Translations under genes and position numbers: made by a program
The notes under the pieces: model-generated
Told to the model about the DNA's origin: nothing
The model's input: the letters and a program-made list of their open reading frames with translations, nothing else
The model's database searches: none
Shown here: positions 1 through 5,784 of the stretch, one piece after another
Position numbering within the stretch: position 1 is the first letter of the stretch
Layout of the letters: each line of letters starts with the position of its first letter
From: Immundisolibacter sp.
GTDB taxonomy: Bacteria > Pseudomonadota > Gammaproteobacteria > Immundisolibacterales > Immundisolibacteraceae
Direction of reading: 5' to 3'
Length of the DNA stretch: 5,784 nt
Assembly (NCBI RefSeq): GCF_041601295.1
Contig: NZ_JBFIII010000134.1
Location: forward strand, 1-5,784

Positions 1-106
1 CGGCGAGAGTGCCGAGATCACCTTCACTCCGCTGAAAAACGGTGAGCCAGGTGGCCTGCTCGTGGAAATCAAGATCGGTGACGTCGTACTCACGGGCGGC
101 GGATGA
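1..106 (+). CDS. C-terminal tail of a DUF6152-like exported protein (5' end outside the window)
   Basis: The open frame begins at base 2, runs for 34 codons and stops with TGA at 104-106; the rest of the gene lies upstream of the window. The tail reads PLKNGEPGGLLVEIKIGDVV near its end. This resembles the closing part of DUF6152 proteins, small exported proteins of unknown function that end in a beta-rich segment with a P-L-(R/K)-(D/N)-G-x-P-G-G core followed by a hydrophobic strand. The match is from memory of the family and rests on few residues. DUF6152 genes often stand beside small exported and DUF6644-type membrane proteins, as here, which lends some support. It is followed by a 72-base spacer without a visible terminator, so it may be the upstream member of the same operon. 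No function can be assigned. Confidence 0.6.
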   Translation, partial: GESAEITFTPLKNGEPGGLLVEIKIGDVVLTGGG

Positions 107-140
107 GAAGTCCCTCCCCGGCTTCCTGACGACCTTACCG

Positions 141-160
141 ACCAGACCAGACCAGACCAG
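141..160 (+). repeat. Pentanucleotide tandem repeat, four copies of ACCAG
   Basis: Four perfect tandem copies of ACCAG fill 141-160 in the spacer between the DUF6152-like gene and the next gene, ending four bases before the GTGGAG ribosome-binding site. The tract lies outside coding sequence, so copy-number change would not shift a frame, but it would alter the leader length. Whether it varies cannot be told from one sequence. Confidence 0.8.
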
Positions 161-164
161 CAGC

Positions 165-170
165 GTGGAG
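165..170 (+). promoter_or_regulatory. Ribosome-binding site for the 179 start
   Basis: GTGGAG lies eight bases before the ATG at 179. It supports this ATG, which is also the start that gives a complete signal peptide. Confidence 0.6.
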
Positions 171-178
171 ACGTTTCA

Positions 179-961
179 ATGAAACCGACACGAACCTTGA
201 ACACGGCAATGATCGTCCTGGGCGTCGTCCTAGTGACCACCGCCGGGATGTGCAACGCCGCCACACCTTCCAAGCCTCTAAGCGACAAACACAGCGTCAG
301 CGCGCGCCCCGACATCAGCGGCACCTGGGAAAGAACCCCGGACGACTGGTTCGGCGAGGATCCGGACAACCCGGTGCACCCGGGCGGACCGATGGACCTG
401 AAGGCGCCCTATGCCGACGAATACGTCGCGCTCAAGAAGAAACAAGACGCAGCGAACGAGGCCGGAACGCCACTGGCCACAACAAGTTCCAGATGCCTGC
501 CCGAGGGAATGCCAACATTGATGGCGGCGCTTTTTCCGATCCAGATCATTCACGACGACAAGCAAGTGGTCGTCCTCGGTGAATATCTCCAGCAGGTCCG
601 CCGGATCATCCTGAACGAAGCGATGCCAGCAAAGGAGACGCTGGACCCTGTCTACCAGGGCCATTCACGCGGCCATTGGGAAGGCGACACGCTCGTCGTG
701 GAAACACAAGGCGTGCGAACGGACGTGAGCTTCTACGACGTTCCGCACAGTAAGGATATGAAGATCACCGAACGCATCAAACTACGGTCGCCGGATCGCT
801 TGGAGAACCAGGTCGTGATCGAGGATCCGCAGGTGCTCAACACCCCCTATCGCTTCACGTTCGACTACAAGCGGTCCAGTTACGCCATTCAAGAGTATGT
901 CTGCGAGAACAACCATATCGTGATCGACAGCGAGGGCAAGGCGTCCCTCAGCCTCGAGTGA
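179..961 (+). CDS. Secreted conserved protein of unknown function (GHWEGDTLVVET-motif family)
   Basis: This 260-residue protein begins with a Sec signal peptide: basic residues at K2 and R5, a hydrophobic core at about 9-22, and likely cleavage after Ala27. It is therefore expected in the periplasm. AGMC at 22-25 is not a proper lipobox. The mature part carries landmarks of a widespread uncharacterised family: ISGTW (46-50), CLPEGMP (106-112), a G-x-S-x-G-H-W-E-G-D-T-L-V-V-E-T block (161-176), PHSKDMKITER (189-199) and a C-terminal VCENN (241-245). The predicted mature chain has just two cysteines, Cys106 and Cys242, which could form a disulfide. No catalytic motif or membrane segment is seen after the signal. 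The start is supported by a well-spaced GTGGAG. The following hydrolase gene begins 33 bases after its stop, so the two are probably co-transcribed. It is a real gene, but its role is unknown. Confidence 0.85.
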   Translation: MKPTRTLNTAMIVLGVVLVTTAGMCNAATPSKPLSDKHSVSARPDISGTWERTPDDWFGEDPDNPVHPGGPMDLKAPYADEYVALKKKQDAANEAGTPLATTSSRCLPEGMPTLMAALFPIQIIHDDKQVVVLGEYLQQVRRIILNEAMPAKETLDPVYQGHSRGHWEGDTLVVETQGVRTDVSFYDVPHSKDMKITERIKLRSPDRLENQVVIEDPQVLNTPYRFTFDYKRSSYAIQEYVCENNHIVIDSEGKASLSLE

Positions 962-982
962 AGCCCCCATCAATAACCACCT

Positions 983-986
983 GGAG
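983..986 (+). promoter_or_regulatory. Ribosome-binding site for the hydrolase gene
   Basis: GGAG lies eight bases before the ATG at 995. It fixes the start that gives the full signal peptide. Confidence 0.55.
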
Positions 987-994
987 CTGATCGG

Positions 995-2503
995 ATGGAA
1001 CGACTGACAACCCTCAGCCTGCTGCGGCCGACGCTGATAAGCGCCCTGCTGTCGCTGCTCCTCTCGTCGAACACGTTCGCAGAAGTGCCCCGAATGCCCA
1101 CGGCCATCCCTGTGCCACCTTCCGGCAAGCCACCGCTCTCATCGGCCAAACGCCCGGGCACCGAATACAGCGACCTCGACAAATACGGCTACATCGAGGA
1201 GGAGTTTTACCTGCAAGGCGTCGCCCCGGCCATTACCGCCTCGGGCAAAACCCTGTTGGAGGCGCCTTACACCACACGCATTCTGGTGCGCAAACCGGCT
1301 GACCCCGCACGCTTCAATGGCACGGTCGTGATCGAGCCGTTCAGCTGGTTCGGCGAGCGCGCCGCGGGATGGATCCTGACCCGCGACTATTTGCTACGTC
1401 GCGGCTATGCGTACGTCGGGTACACGCTGAATGTGAACAAGCCGCCAGTCGATCCCAAGTTCATCTCGGACACCCCGGCGGCCGAGGCCGATCAGATTGC
1501 TCAGTACGGACGGATCGTAAACTTCGAGTTCATGCGCCGCTTCGACTTTGCACGCTACGCGCCGCTGGGCACCTATTACGACCCACAACACTTCACCCGC
1601 GGCGAAGGTCCCGATCCGTTCGCTCCACAGTCCCAGGGCATAGGGGCGCAACTGGCGTTGTTGCTAAAAACCAAAACGGCACAAAGCCCGTTGGCAGGCC
1701 TCGACGTGCAACGTGTCTATGTCAATAGCTGGGCCGTGACCGCGCAAGTCTGGATGGACTACCTCGACCAGGGCCGGCACCAGCAATGGCGTATGCCCGA
1801 CGCAAGGCCGCTGATCGATGCCTACATGACCGGCCGTATGGCCTACGGAGAGGTGGGCGGCGACGTCATCCGGCTGCCGCGCCAGACGCCCGACGGCGTG
1901 CCATTCGTGACGGTCTACAGCCAGTCCGAACTGATGCATGACGTGATCGAAGGCATCAACCTGCCGCCGGACACCGACAGCCCGCAGGTTCGCTACTACG
2001 AAGTGACCGGCATGCCGCACCTGCGGCTGGCCGACCTCGGTACGGAGCATACCGAACTCTTCGCTGCCGACGTCGGCAAGGGTGACGACCCACGGTGCCG
2101 GACGCTGTACGACGAACCGGCGGAGCTGGTTGTCTCCTCGCTTCTGGATCGCATGGACCAATGGGTACGTAACGGCAAACCCATGCCGAAGGCGCCGCGG
2201 GTCGCCCGCGATGGCAAGACCGCCGCGCGCGATCCCGCTACCGGCAACTTGCAAGGGGGCGTACGCCCGCCGTGGATCCAGGTGCCCAGTGCGACCTACC
2301 TCACTGACCAGGAGACCGGTTGCGGCCTGATCTACGACACCAAGGTGCCTTACTCCAAGGAAGTGCTTGGCCAGCGTTATGGAAGCTTCAGCAACTACGA
2401 ACAGAGATTCGAAGACGCCAAAGCCCTTTCGATCAATGAAGGCTACCTACTGCCAGAAGATGCGGCGGGTTTGCATCCGATCGCAACACCTCAAGACTTC
2501 TAA
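995..2503 (+). CDS. Secreted alpha/beta hydrolase-domain protein (PF20091, Abhydrolase_10 type)
   Basis: The protein has 502 residues, a usual length for this family. A signal peptide covers about residues 1-29 (likely cut after TFA), so it should act in the periplasm or outside the cell. Family landmarks in order are: GYIEEEFYLQG (65-75), the strand block YTTRILVRKPADPARFNGTV (92-111), RRGYAYVGYT (135-144), FARYAPLG (185-192), the presumed nucleophile region VYVNSWAVTAQ (241-251), SQSE (309-312), YYEVTGMPH (334-342), and GGVRPPWIQVPSATYL (421-436), followed by the usual tail with Cys443. By position the likely catalytic Ser is 245 and the His is 342. The acid is uncertain, perhaps Glu312. 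The usual G-E-S-Q-S elbow has become V-N-S-W-A, so activity is not assured. The family's substrates are largely unknown. It lies between a secreted protein and the DUF6644 pair, with short gaps on both sides. Confidence 0.85.
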   Translation: MERLTTLSLLRPTLISALLSLLLSSNTFAEVPRMPTAIPVPPSGKPPLSSAKRPGTEYSDLDKYGYIEEEFYLQGVAPAITASGKTLLEAPYTTRILVRKPADPARFNGTVVIEPFSWFGERAAGWILTRDYLLRRGYAYVGYTLNVNKPPVDPKFISDTPAAEADQIAQYGRIVNFEFMRRFDFARYAPLGTYYDPQHFTRGEGPDPFAPQSQGIGAQLALLLKTKTAQSPLAGLDVQRVYVNSWAVTAQVWMDYLDQGRHQQWRMPDARPLIDAYMTGRMAYGEVGGDVIRLPRQTPDGVPFVTVYSQSELMHDVIEGINLPPDTDSPQVRYYEVTGMPHLRLADLGTEHTELFAADVGKGDDPRCRTLYDEPAELVVSSLLDRMDQWVRNGKPMPKAPRVARDGKTAARDPATGNLQGGVRPPWIQVPSATYLTDQETGCGLIYDTKVPYSKEVLGQRYGSFSNYEQRFEDAKALSINEGYLLPEDAAGLHPIATPQDF

Positions 2504-2511
2504 CCCCATGT

Positions 2512-2516
2512 GGAAG
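2512..2516 (+). promoter_or_regulatory. Ribosome-binding site that decides the first DUF6644 start
   Basis: GGAAG lies eight bases before the ATG at 2525. An in-frame GTG at 2510 would give five extra residues but overlaps this site, so the ATG is preferred. The ATG also puts the conserved SVH and DLR motifs at the same residue numbers as in the second DUF6644 protein. Confidence 0.65.
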
Positions 2517-2524
2517 AAAAGCAG

Positions 2525-3007
2525 ATGACATCAGAATTCATCATCGCCTGGATCTACGCGTCGCCGTTGAGCACGGCCATCAGGGACATGCTCTGGATCA
2601 TACCCACTGTCCAGAGCGTGCATATCATGGCCATCGCAGTGATCTTCGGCGCCGCCGTCATCTCCGACCTGCGGCTGGCCGGCGTGCTCGCCACGGATGA
2701 GCCCGTGCGTGGCGTGGTTCGCCGTTACTACCCGTGGATGCGCAGCGCGCTTTTCGCCCTGCTCGCCACGGGGTTGCTCATGATCATTGGCGAGCCAGAC
2801 CGCGTGCTCGTCAACACGACGTTCTGGCTGAAGATGGCCCTGGTCATAAGTGTGTTCACACTGGCATGGCGGCTCCGGCGTCCCTTCCTACGCCCCGCTG
2901 CCCCTGCACAAAGCGATGGTGAGACCCGTCCCGTCAAGATGCTTGCCTGGCTGTTGATCGCCTTGTGGTGCGTCGTGATCATCTGCGGCCGCTGGATCGC
3001 CTACTGA
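2525..3007 (+). CDS. DUF6644-like four-helix inner-membrane protein, copy 1
   Basis: This is a 160-residue hydrophobic protein with four likely membrane helices at about 24-46, 72-89, 98-116 and 138-158. The central loop at about 117-137 is hydrophilic and Arg/Pro-rich. Motifs shared with the next gene are SVH (31-33), FG (41-42), DLRL (48-51), TGLLM (82-86), N-T-x-F (97-100), K-M (103-104) and the C-terminal GRWIA (155-159). The N-terminal W-x3-SPLS-type segment (9-16), the helix-1 His and the DLRL motif suggest the DUF6644 family, which has no established function. His33 in helix 1 is conserved in both copies and could bind a cofactor or metal, but this is speculation. The ATG at 2525 is chosen over a GTG at 2510 because of the GGAAG site. 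The gene begins 21 bases after the hydrolase stop. Confidence 0.78.
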   Translation: MTSEFIIAWIYASPLSTAIRDMLWIIPTVQSVHIMAIAVIFGAAVISDLRLAGVLATDEPVRGVVRRYYPWMRSALFALLATGLLMIIGEPDRVLVNTTFWLKMALVISVFTLAWRLRRPFLRPAAPAQSDGETRPVKMLAWLLIALWCVVIICGRWIAY

Positions 3008-3044
3008 TCCAAGCGTTTTCAACGAAAGCTCTCAGGTATTCGCC

Positions 3045-3533
3045 ATGGACATTCAATCAATACTGCAAGCCCTCGAGGACACCTCTGTCGCCACTCTGGT
3101 TCGAGAGTCGGGCTCCGCTTTTCCAGCCCTTGAATCGGTGCATGTGATCGGCATTGCCCTTGTGTTCGGGACCATCGCCGTCGTCGATTTGCGGCTGCTT
3201 GGCATTGCCTCCCATCGCCGCAGCACGCTACGGCTGATACAAGACCTGCTGCCGCTCACCTGGGTCGCTTTCGTGGCTTGCGTGATCACCGGCCTGCTCA
3301 TGTTCGTCGCCAATGCCACGACCTATGCCCAGAACACCGCATTCTTATGCAAGATGGGTGTGTTAATGCTGGCGGGGCTCAACATGGGGGTATTCCATTT
3401 GGGCGTCTTTCGCCGCATTGCCGAATGGGACACGACGCTACTGCCTCCCAGCCAGGCGCGTGTCGCGGGGTTCAGTTCGTTGGCATTGTGGGCGGGCGTG
3501 ATATTCCTCGGCCGCTGGATCGCGTTTCTCTGA
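3045..3533 (+). CDS. DUF6644-like four-helix inner-membrane protein, copy 2
   Basis: The protein has 162 residues and four likely membrane helices at about 26-52, 72-90, 98-118 and 141-161. It aligns with the preceding protein without a gap over the first 104 residues, with about 30 identities counted by eye, including SVH (31-33), DLRL (48-51), TGLLM (82-86) and K-M (103-104). Both end in GRWIA. The two are therefore diverged tandem duplicates, possibly subunits of one heteromer. A second membrane His (His118, VFHLG) has no equivalent in copy 1. The Shine-Dalgarno is weak (CAGG at 3033-3036). Its TGA overlaps the ATG of the DUF6162-like gene (TGATG), so translation is probably coupled to the importer genes. 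The DUF6644 call is from memory of motifs. Confidence 0.78.
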   Translation: MDIQSILQALEDTSVATLVRESGSAFPALESVHVIGIALVFGTIAVVDLRLLGIASHRRSTLRLIQDLLPLTWVAFVACVITGLLMFVANATTYAQNTAFLCKMGVLMLAGLNMGVFHLGVFRRIAEWDTTLLPPSQARVAGFSSLALWAGVIFLGRWIAFL

Positions 3534-4300
3534 TGGCTCTCCTATCGCCACGTTGGCGTCGCGCCCCCGGTGCAAGTGTGCCAAGCGATCACGCAAATAG
3601 CGCAATCAAGATCGTGCACCCGGTCTCTGGCCGGTGGGAATCGCTGGCACTGTTGCTAGCAGCCTTGGCCGTCATTGCGAGCGTGGCAGGCTATCTGATG
3701 CTGCGACCGCAAAAAGCCGGCCCACCGATCCCCTTGAGCTGGCAGGTGCGCTCCTTCGATGGCCTGGGTCCGGTCGATCAGGCCATCCACAGCGCGCTGC
3801 TGCCTGCCGGTGAAGAAATCATCTGGTTCAACAACGATACCGGCGGCTGGATCACGCTGGAGCGTGCCCAGAAAATTTTGCTGCCGCCCTTCTACCGTGA
3901 CGCCTTCTGGAAGACCAATGGCGAGGTGCACTGGCAATTGATTCTGCCCGGCACCCACCAGCCGCATGCCGCTTCCGGCGACGTGCACGCCGACGCGCCT
4001 ATCACGCCGCCGGACCAGACCGCCAACAAGGTGTCGCAAGCCACCCAGGGCCAGGGCGCTACGGTCTATTACGGCTCCGCCGGCCGCGCGCCGGGCCAGA
4101 GCGCCTACCTGCTCGTCATCGGTCACGCGCATGCCGGTGTCATGTGGGCCAACCAAGCGACGATCTGGATCCACCGCAACCCGAACGCGCCCTACCCTGG
4201 AATCGTCAAGCCCGAGTCGCTGGTCGGCGATGGCTGGCGCCAGATCATCCCTTACAACGGTGCCAGCGAAGTCGAACGCGTAAAAGGAACTCAGCCATGA
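3533..4300 (+). CDS. Membrane-anchored DUF6162-like protein linked to a metal ABC importer
   Basis: The product has 255 residues. The N-terminal 35 residues are basic, a single membrane helix follows at about 36-57, and the rest is probably a periplasmic domain. Features that recall DUF6162 are PAGEEI (91-96), W-x-T-L-E-R (106-111), LLPPFYRDAFW (116-126), VHWQL (132-136), VYYG (178-181), YLLVIGHAHAG (192-202), IWIHRN (211-216) and GDGWRQIIP (232-240). The family has no known activity but, from memory, usually sits beside zinc/manganese-type ABC importers, as here. His residues at 142, 145, 152, 198 and 200 could handle metal. The frame stays open back to 3278, but the longer version would overlap most of the DUF6644 gene. 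The ATG at 3533 overlaps the previous TGA by one base and gives a sensible membrane anchor, so it is preferred. No Shine-Dalgarno is visible; translation is probably coupled. Confidence 0.75.
   Translation: MALLSPRWRRAPGASVPSDHANSAIKIVHPVSGRWESLALLLAALAVIASVAGYLMLRPQKAGPPIPLSWQVRSFDGLGPVDQAIHSALLPAGEEIIWFNNDTGGWITLERAQKILLPPFYRDAFWKTNGEVHWQLILPGTHQPHAASGDVHADAPITPPDQTANKVSQATQGQGATVYYGSAGRAPGQSAYLLVIGHAHAGVMWANQATIWIHRNPNAPYPGIVKPESLVGDGWRQIIPYNGASEVERVKGTQP
4284..4288 (+). promoter_or_regulatory. Ribosome-binding site for the metal-binding receptor
   Basis: AAGGA lies eight bases before the ATG at 4297, inside the end of the DUF6162-like gene. It decides against the upstream in-frame ATG at 4144, which would add a non-signal-like 51-residue extension. 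Confidence 0.65.
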
Positions 4301-5229
4301 CCGTTTCTACGAAACACCACGCACTGTGGCGCCGTTGCATCGCGCTATTGTTGCTGATACCCGCCATCGCACTCGCGGGCACCACACCCTCATCAGGCAA
4401 GAAACTTAAAATCGGCGTCACGCTGCATCCCTACTACAGCTTCCTGGCAAATATCGTTGGAGACCGGGCGGAGGTGGTTGCGCTCATCCCGGCGGAGGCG
4501 AATCCGCACAACTACCAGCCGCAGCCCGATGACATCACCCGCGCGATGAATATCGATGTTCTGGTCGTCAACGGCATCGGACACGATGAATGGGCCTTTC
4601 AGATCATCAAGGCCGCCGGCCGCGGGGCGAACCTGCCGATTATCCAGGCCAATGCCTCGGTTGCCCTTATTCCCGTCGGTGGCGACCAGGGCGGCGCCAA
4701 AGTGGTCAATCCGCATACCTTCGTATCCACCACGGCAGTGATACAACAGGTCTTCGAGATCACTCGCCGGCTGGGCGAACTGGACCCTGACAACGCTGCC
4801 GCGTATCGACAAAACGCCCTGGCCTATGCCGCGCGTATCCGCGAGCTAAGGGCCGGCTTCATGACCCGCTTCGCCGCACTGGATTTGTCTTCGTTCCGGT
4901 GCGCGACAACACACGCCGGTTACGACTACATGATGCAGGAGTTCGGCCTGTTCGTGAGCGCCGTGATCGAGCCGCGTCACGGCGCCGCGCCGACGGCGCG
5001 CCAGTTGGCCAACACCATCGACGCGATCAAGAAGGCCAATGTACGTGTGCTGTTCGCCGAGAAGAATTTCTCCCTCGACCTCGCCAAGCCTATCGAGGCA
5101 GCCACCGGCGTGAAAGTTTTTGCGCTGTCTCACATCACTGGCAATACCTACAGCCCGGACGAATTCGAGGTAGCGATGCGCGAAAACCTCGAAACCTTGG
5201 CCGAAGCCGTCGAGTTTACCCAGCGATGA
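4297..5229 (+). CDS. Periplasmic metal-binding protein of a Zn/Mn-type ABC importer (ZnuA/TroA family, PF01297)
   Basis: This 310-residue protein has a signal peptide ending near Ala27 (IPAIALA). It should capture a divalent metal in the periplasm and pass it to the inner-membrane permease. Family landmarks are the N-terminal strand KIGVTLHPYYSF (38-49), IVGDRAEV (53-60), ANPHNYQPQPDDI (68-80), VVNGIGHDEW (90-99), NPHTFVST (138-145), THAGYDYM (205-212), LFAEKNF (252-258) and the C-terminal ALSHITG (276-282). Metal ligands by position are His71, His140 and His206, a pattern typical of zinc-type members. The fourth-ligand region reads L-S-H-I, with no Asp at the expected place, and the His/Asp/Glu-rich loop of classical ZnuA is absent. 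The start is supported by AAGGA at 4284-4288 and overlaps the previous stop (ATGA). Zinc is the best guess; manganese or another metal is possible. Confidence 0.9.
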   Translation: MTVSTKHHALWRRCIALLLLIPAIALAGTTPSSGKKLKIGVTLHPYYSFLANIVGDRAEVVALIPAEANPHNYQPQPDDITRAMNIDVLVVNGIGHDEWAFQIIKAAGRGANLPIIQANASVALIPVGGDQGGAKVVNPHTFVSTTAVIQQVFEITRRLGELDPDNAAAYRQNALAYAARIRELRAGFMTRFAALDLSSFRCATTHAGYDYMMQEFGLFVSAVIEPRHGAAPTARQLANTIDAIKKANVRVLFAEKNFSLDLAKPIEAATGVKVFALSHITGNTYSPDEFEVAMRENLETLAEAVEFTQR

Positions 5230-5784
5230 ACGCAATGAAGGAGGAACAATCAAAGCGCGGCCCCGCCATAGTGTTCGACAACGTCTCCCTGCAATTGGGA
5301 GGCATGCAAGTGCTCGATAAGGTGAGCTTCCGGGTAGAAGCCGGTGCGCTGCACTGCCTGGTAGGGCCGAACGGCGGCGGCAAGACTTCACTGGTGCGCG
5401 CACTGCTGGGCCAGATGCCGCATTCGGGGACGGTCCGGTTCGAGGGCGAGGTCACGACACCCATGGGGTATGTCCCGCAATTGCCGGACTTCGACCGCAA
5501 CGTGCCGATGACGGTCAACGACATCATGGCCCTTCTCGGCCAACGCAGGCCGGCCTTCCTGGGCTCAAGCCGATCCGCCAAGGCGGCCCATGCCCAAGCA
5601 CTGGAACGTACCGGCGTCGCCGGAATAGGCGCAAAACCGTTTGGCAGCCTGTCCGGTGGCCAGCGTCAGCGAGTGCTGCTGGCTCAGGCGATGAGCCCGG
5701 CGCCCTGGCTGCTGATCCTCGACGACCCGACCGCAGGCATCGACGAACCGGGTGTGCGACTGGTGGAGGCGCTGGTGGCCGAGC
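5226..5784 (+). CDS. ATPase subunit of the metal ABC importer (ZnuC-like), 3' end outside the window
   Basis: The frame opens with an ATG that overlaps the receptor stop (ATGA) and runs off the window after 186 codons. It is a cytoplasmic ABC nucleotide-binding protein that would drive the importer. Motifs are Walker A GPNGGGKTS (47-55), the Q-loop YVPQ (82-85), a short helical insert, the signature LSGGQRQR (142-149), Walker B LLILD (162-166) and a D-loop-like AGID (170-173). The YVPQ-x-P-x-FDRN-x-P-x-TV stretch after Walker A is typical of zinc/manganese ATPases. The residue after Walker B is Asp167 (LDDPT), where the catalytic Glu is expected. No Shine-Dalgarno precedes the ATG, so translation is probably coupled. 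An in-frame ATG at 5235 is an alternative start. About 60-80 residues are likely missing, including the H-loop His. Confidence 0.92.
   Translation, partial: MNAMKEEQSKRGPAIVFDNVSLQLGGMQVLDKVSFRVEAGALHCLVGPNGGGKTSLVRALLGQMPHSGTVRFEGEVTTPMGYVPQLPDFDRNVPMTVNDIMALLGQRRPAFLGSSRSAKAAHAQALERTGVAGIGAKPFGSLSGGQRQRVLLAQAMSPAPWLLILDDPTAGIDEPGVRLVEALVAE

Noticed and set aside
107..178. Possible promoter or Zur/Fur-type operator before the first complete gene
   Set aside because: No convincing -35/-10 pair and no AT-rich palindrome of the Zur or Fur type were seen here or in the other gaps; the operon promoter is probably upstream of the window.
242..256. Possible lipobox around Cys25 of the secreted protein at 179
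   Set aside because: The residues before Cys are A-G-M, not the L-(A/S)-(G/A) pattern, and a normal signal peptidase I site follows.
2196..2210. Perfect 6-base-pair inverted repeat CGCGGG-TCG-CCCGCG
   Set aside because: It lies within the hydrolase coding sequence with no T-run after it, and GC-rich Arg/Ala codons produce such hairpins by chance; not called a terminator.
1664..2254. Minus-strand open frame of 196 codons inside the hydrolase gene
   Set aside because: It lies opposite a well-supported family protein and shows no recognisable motif or signal; such antisense frames are common in GC-rich coding sequence. The same holds for the minus-strand frames at 3656-4174 and 4846-5403.
3013..3024. 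Small inverted repeat CGTT-TTC-AACG in the gap between the DUF6644 genes
   Set aside because: Four-base arms are too short to support a terminator or operator.
3278..3532. Long N-terminal extension of the DUF6162-like frame beginning at 3278
   Set aside because: It would overlap most of the second DUF6644 gene in another frame and puts non-family sequence before the membrane anchor. The ATG at 3533 in a TGATG overlap fits better.
4144..4296. Upstream ATG at 4144 for the metal receptor
   Set aside because: The added residues are polar and Arg/Pro-rich, hide the signal peptide and overlap the previous gene. The ATG at 4297 has AAGGA at proper spacing and a clear signal peptide.

Overview
The window is GC-rich and densely coded. 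All genes lie on the + strand, and signal peptides and inner-membrane proteins are frequent. The family mix (a DUF6152-like tail, a DUF6162-like protein, DUF6644-like membrane proteins and a Zn/Mn-type ABC importer) fits a Pseudomonadota chromosome, most likely gamma- or betaproteobacterial. The sequence alone does not give the genus.

Layout: (1) 1-106, the last 34 codons of a DUF6152-like protein; (2) 107-178, a short spacer with four tandem copies of a pentanucleotide; (3) 179-961, a secreted protein of unknown function with a GHWEGDTLVVET-type motif; (4) 995-2503, a secreted PF20091-type alpha/beta hydrolase-domain protein; (5) 2525-3007 and 3045-3533, two diverged tandem DUF6644-like four-helix membrane proteins; (6) 3533-4300, a membrane-anchored DUF6162-like protein; (7) 4297-5229, a periplasmic metal-binding lipoprotein-independent receptor of the ZnuA/TroA family; (8) 5226 to the window end, the ATPase of the same transporter, cut off by the window edge. 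A permease (ZnuB-type) would be expected just beyond position 5784. No RNA gene, insertion sequence, CRISPR array, convincing terminator or metal-repressor operator was found, and no stretch over 300 bases lacks a gene.

The genes look like one transcription unit of two halves. In the first half the gaps are 21-72 bases, mostly with recognisable Shine-Dalgarno sequences. From the second DUF6644 gene onward, each stop overlaps the next start (TGATG, ATGA, ATGA). The importer core (DUF6162-like, receptor, ATPase) is therefore translationally tied to the second DUF6644 protein. The working hypothesis is a metal-acquisition locus in which exported proteins and DUF6644 membrane proteins accompany a zinc- or manganese-type importer. 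Their part in uptake is inferred from position only.

Three proteins depart from family norms. The ATPase has Asp where the catalytic Glu follows Walker B. The receptor lacks an obvious acidic fourth ligand and the His-rich loop of classical ZnuA. The hydrolase has lost the glycines of its nucleophile elbow.
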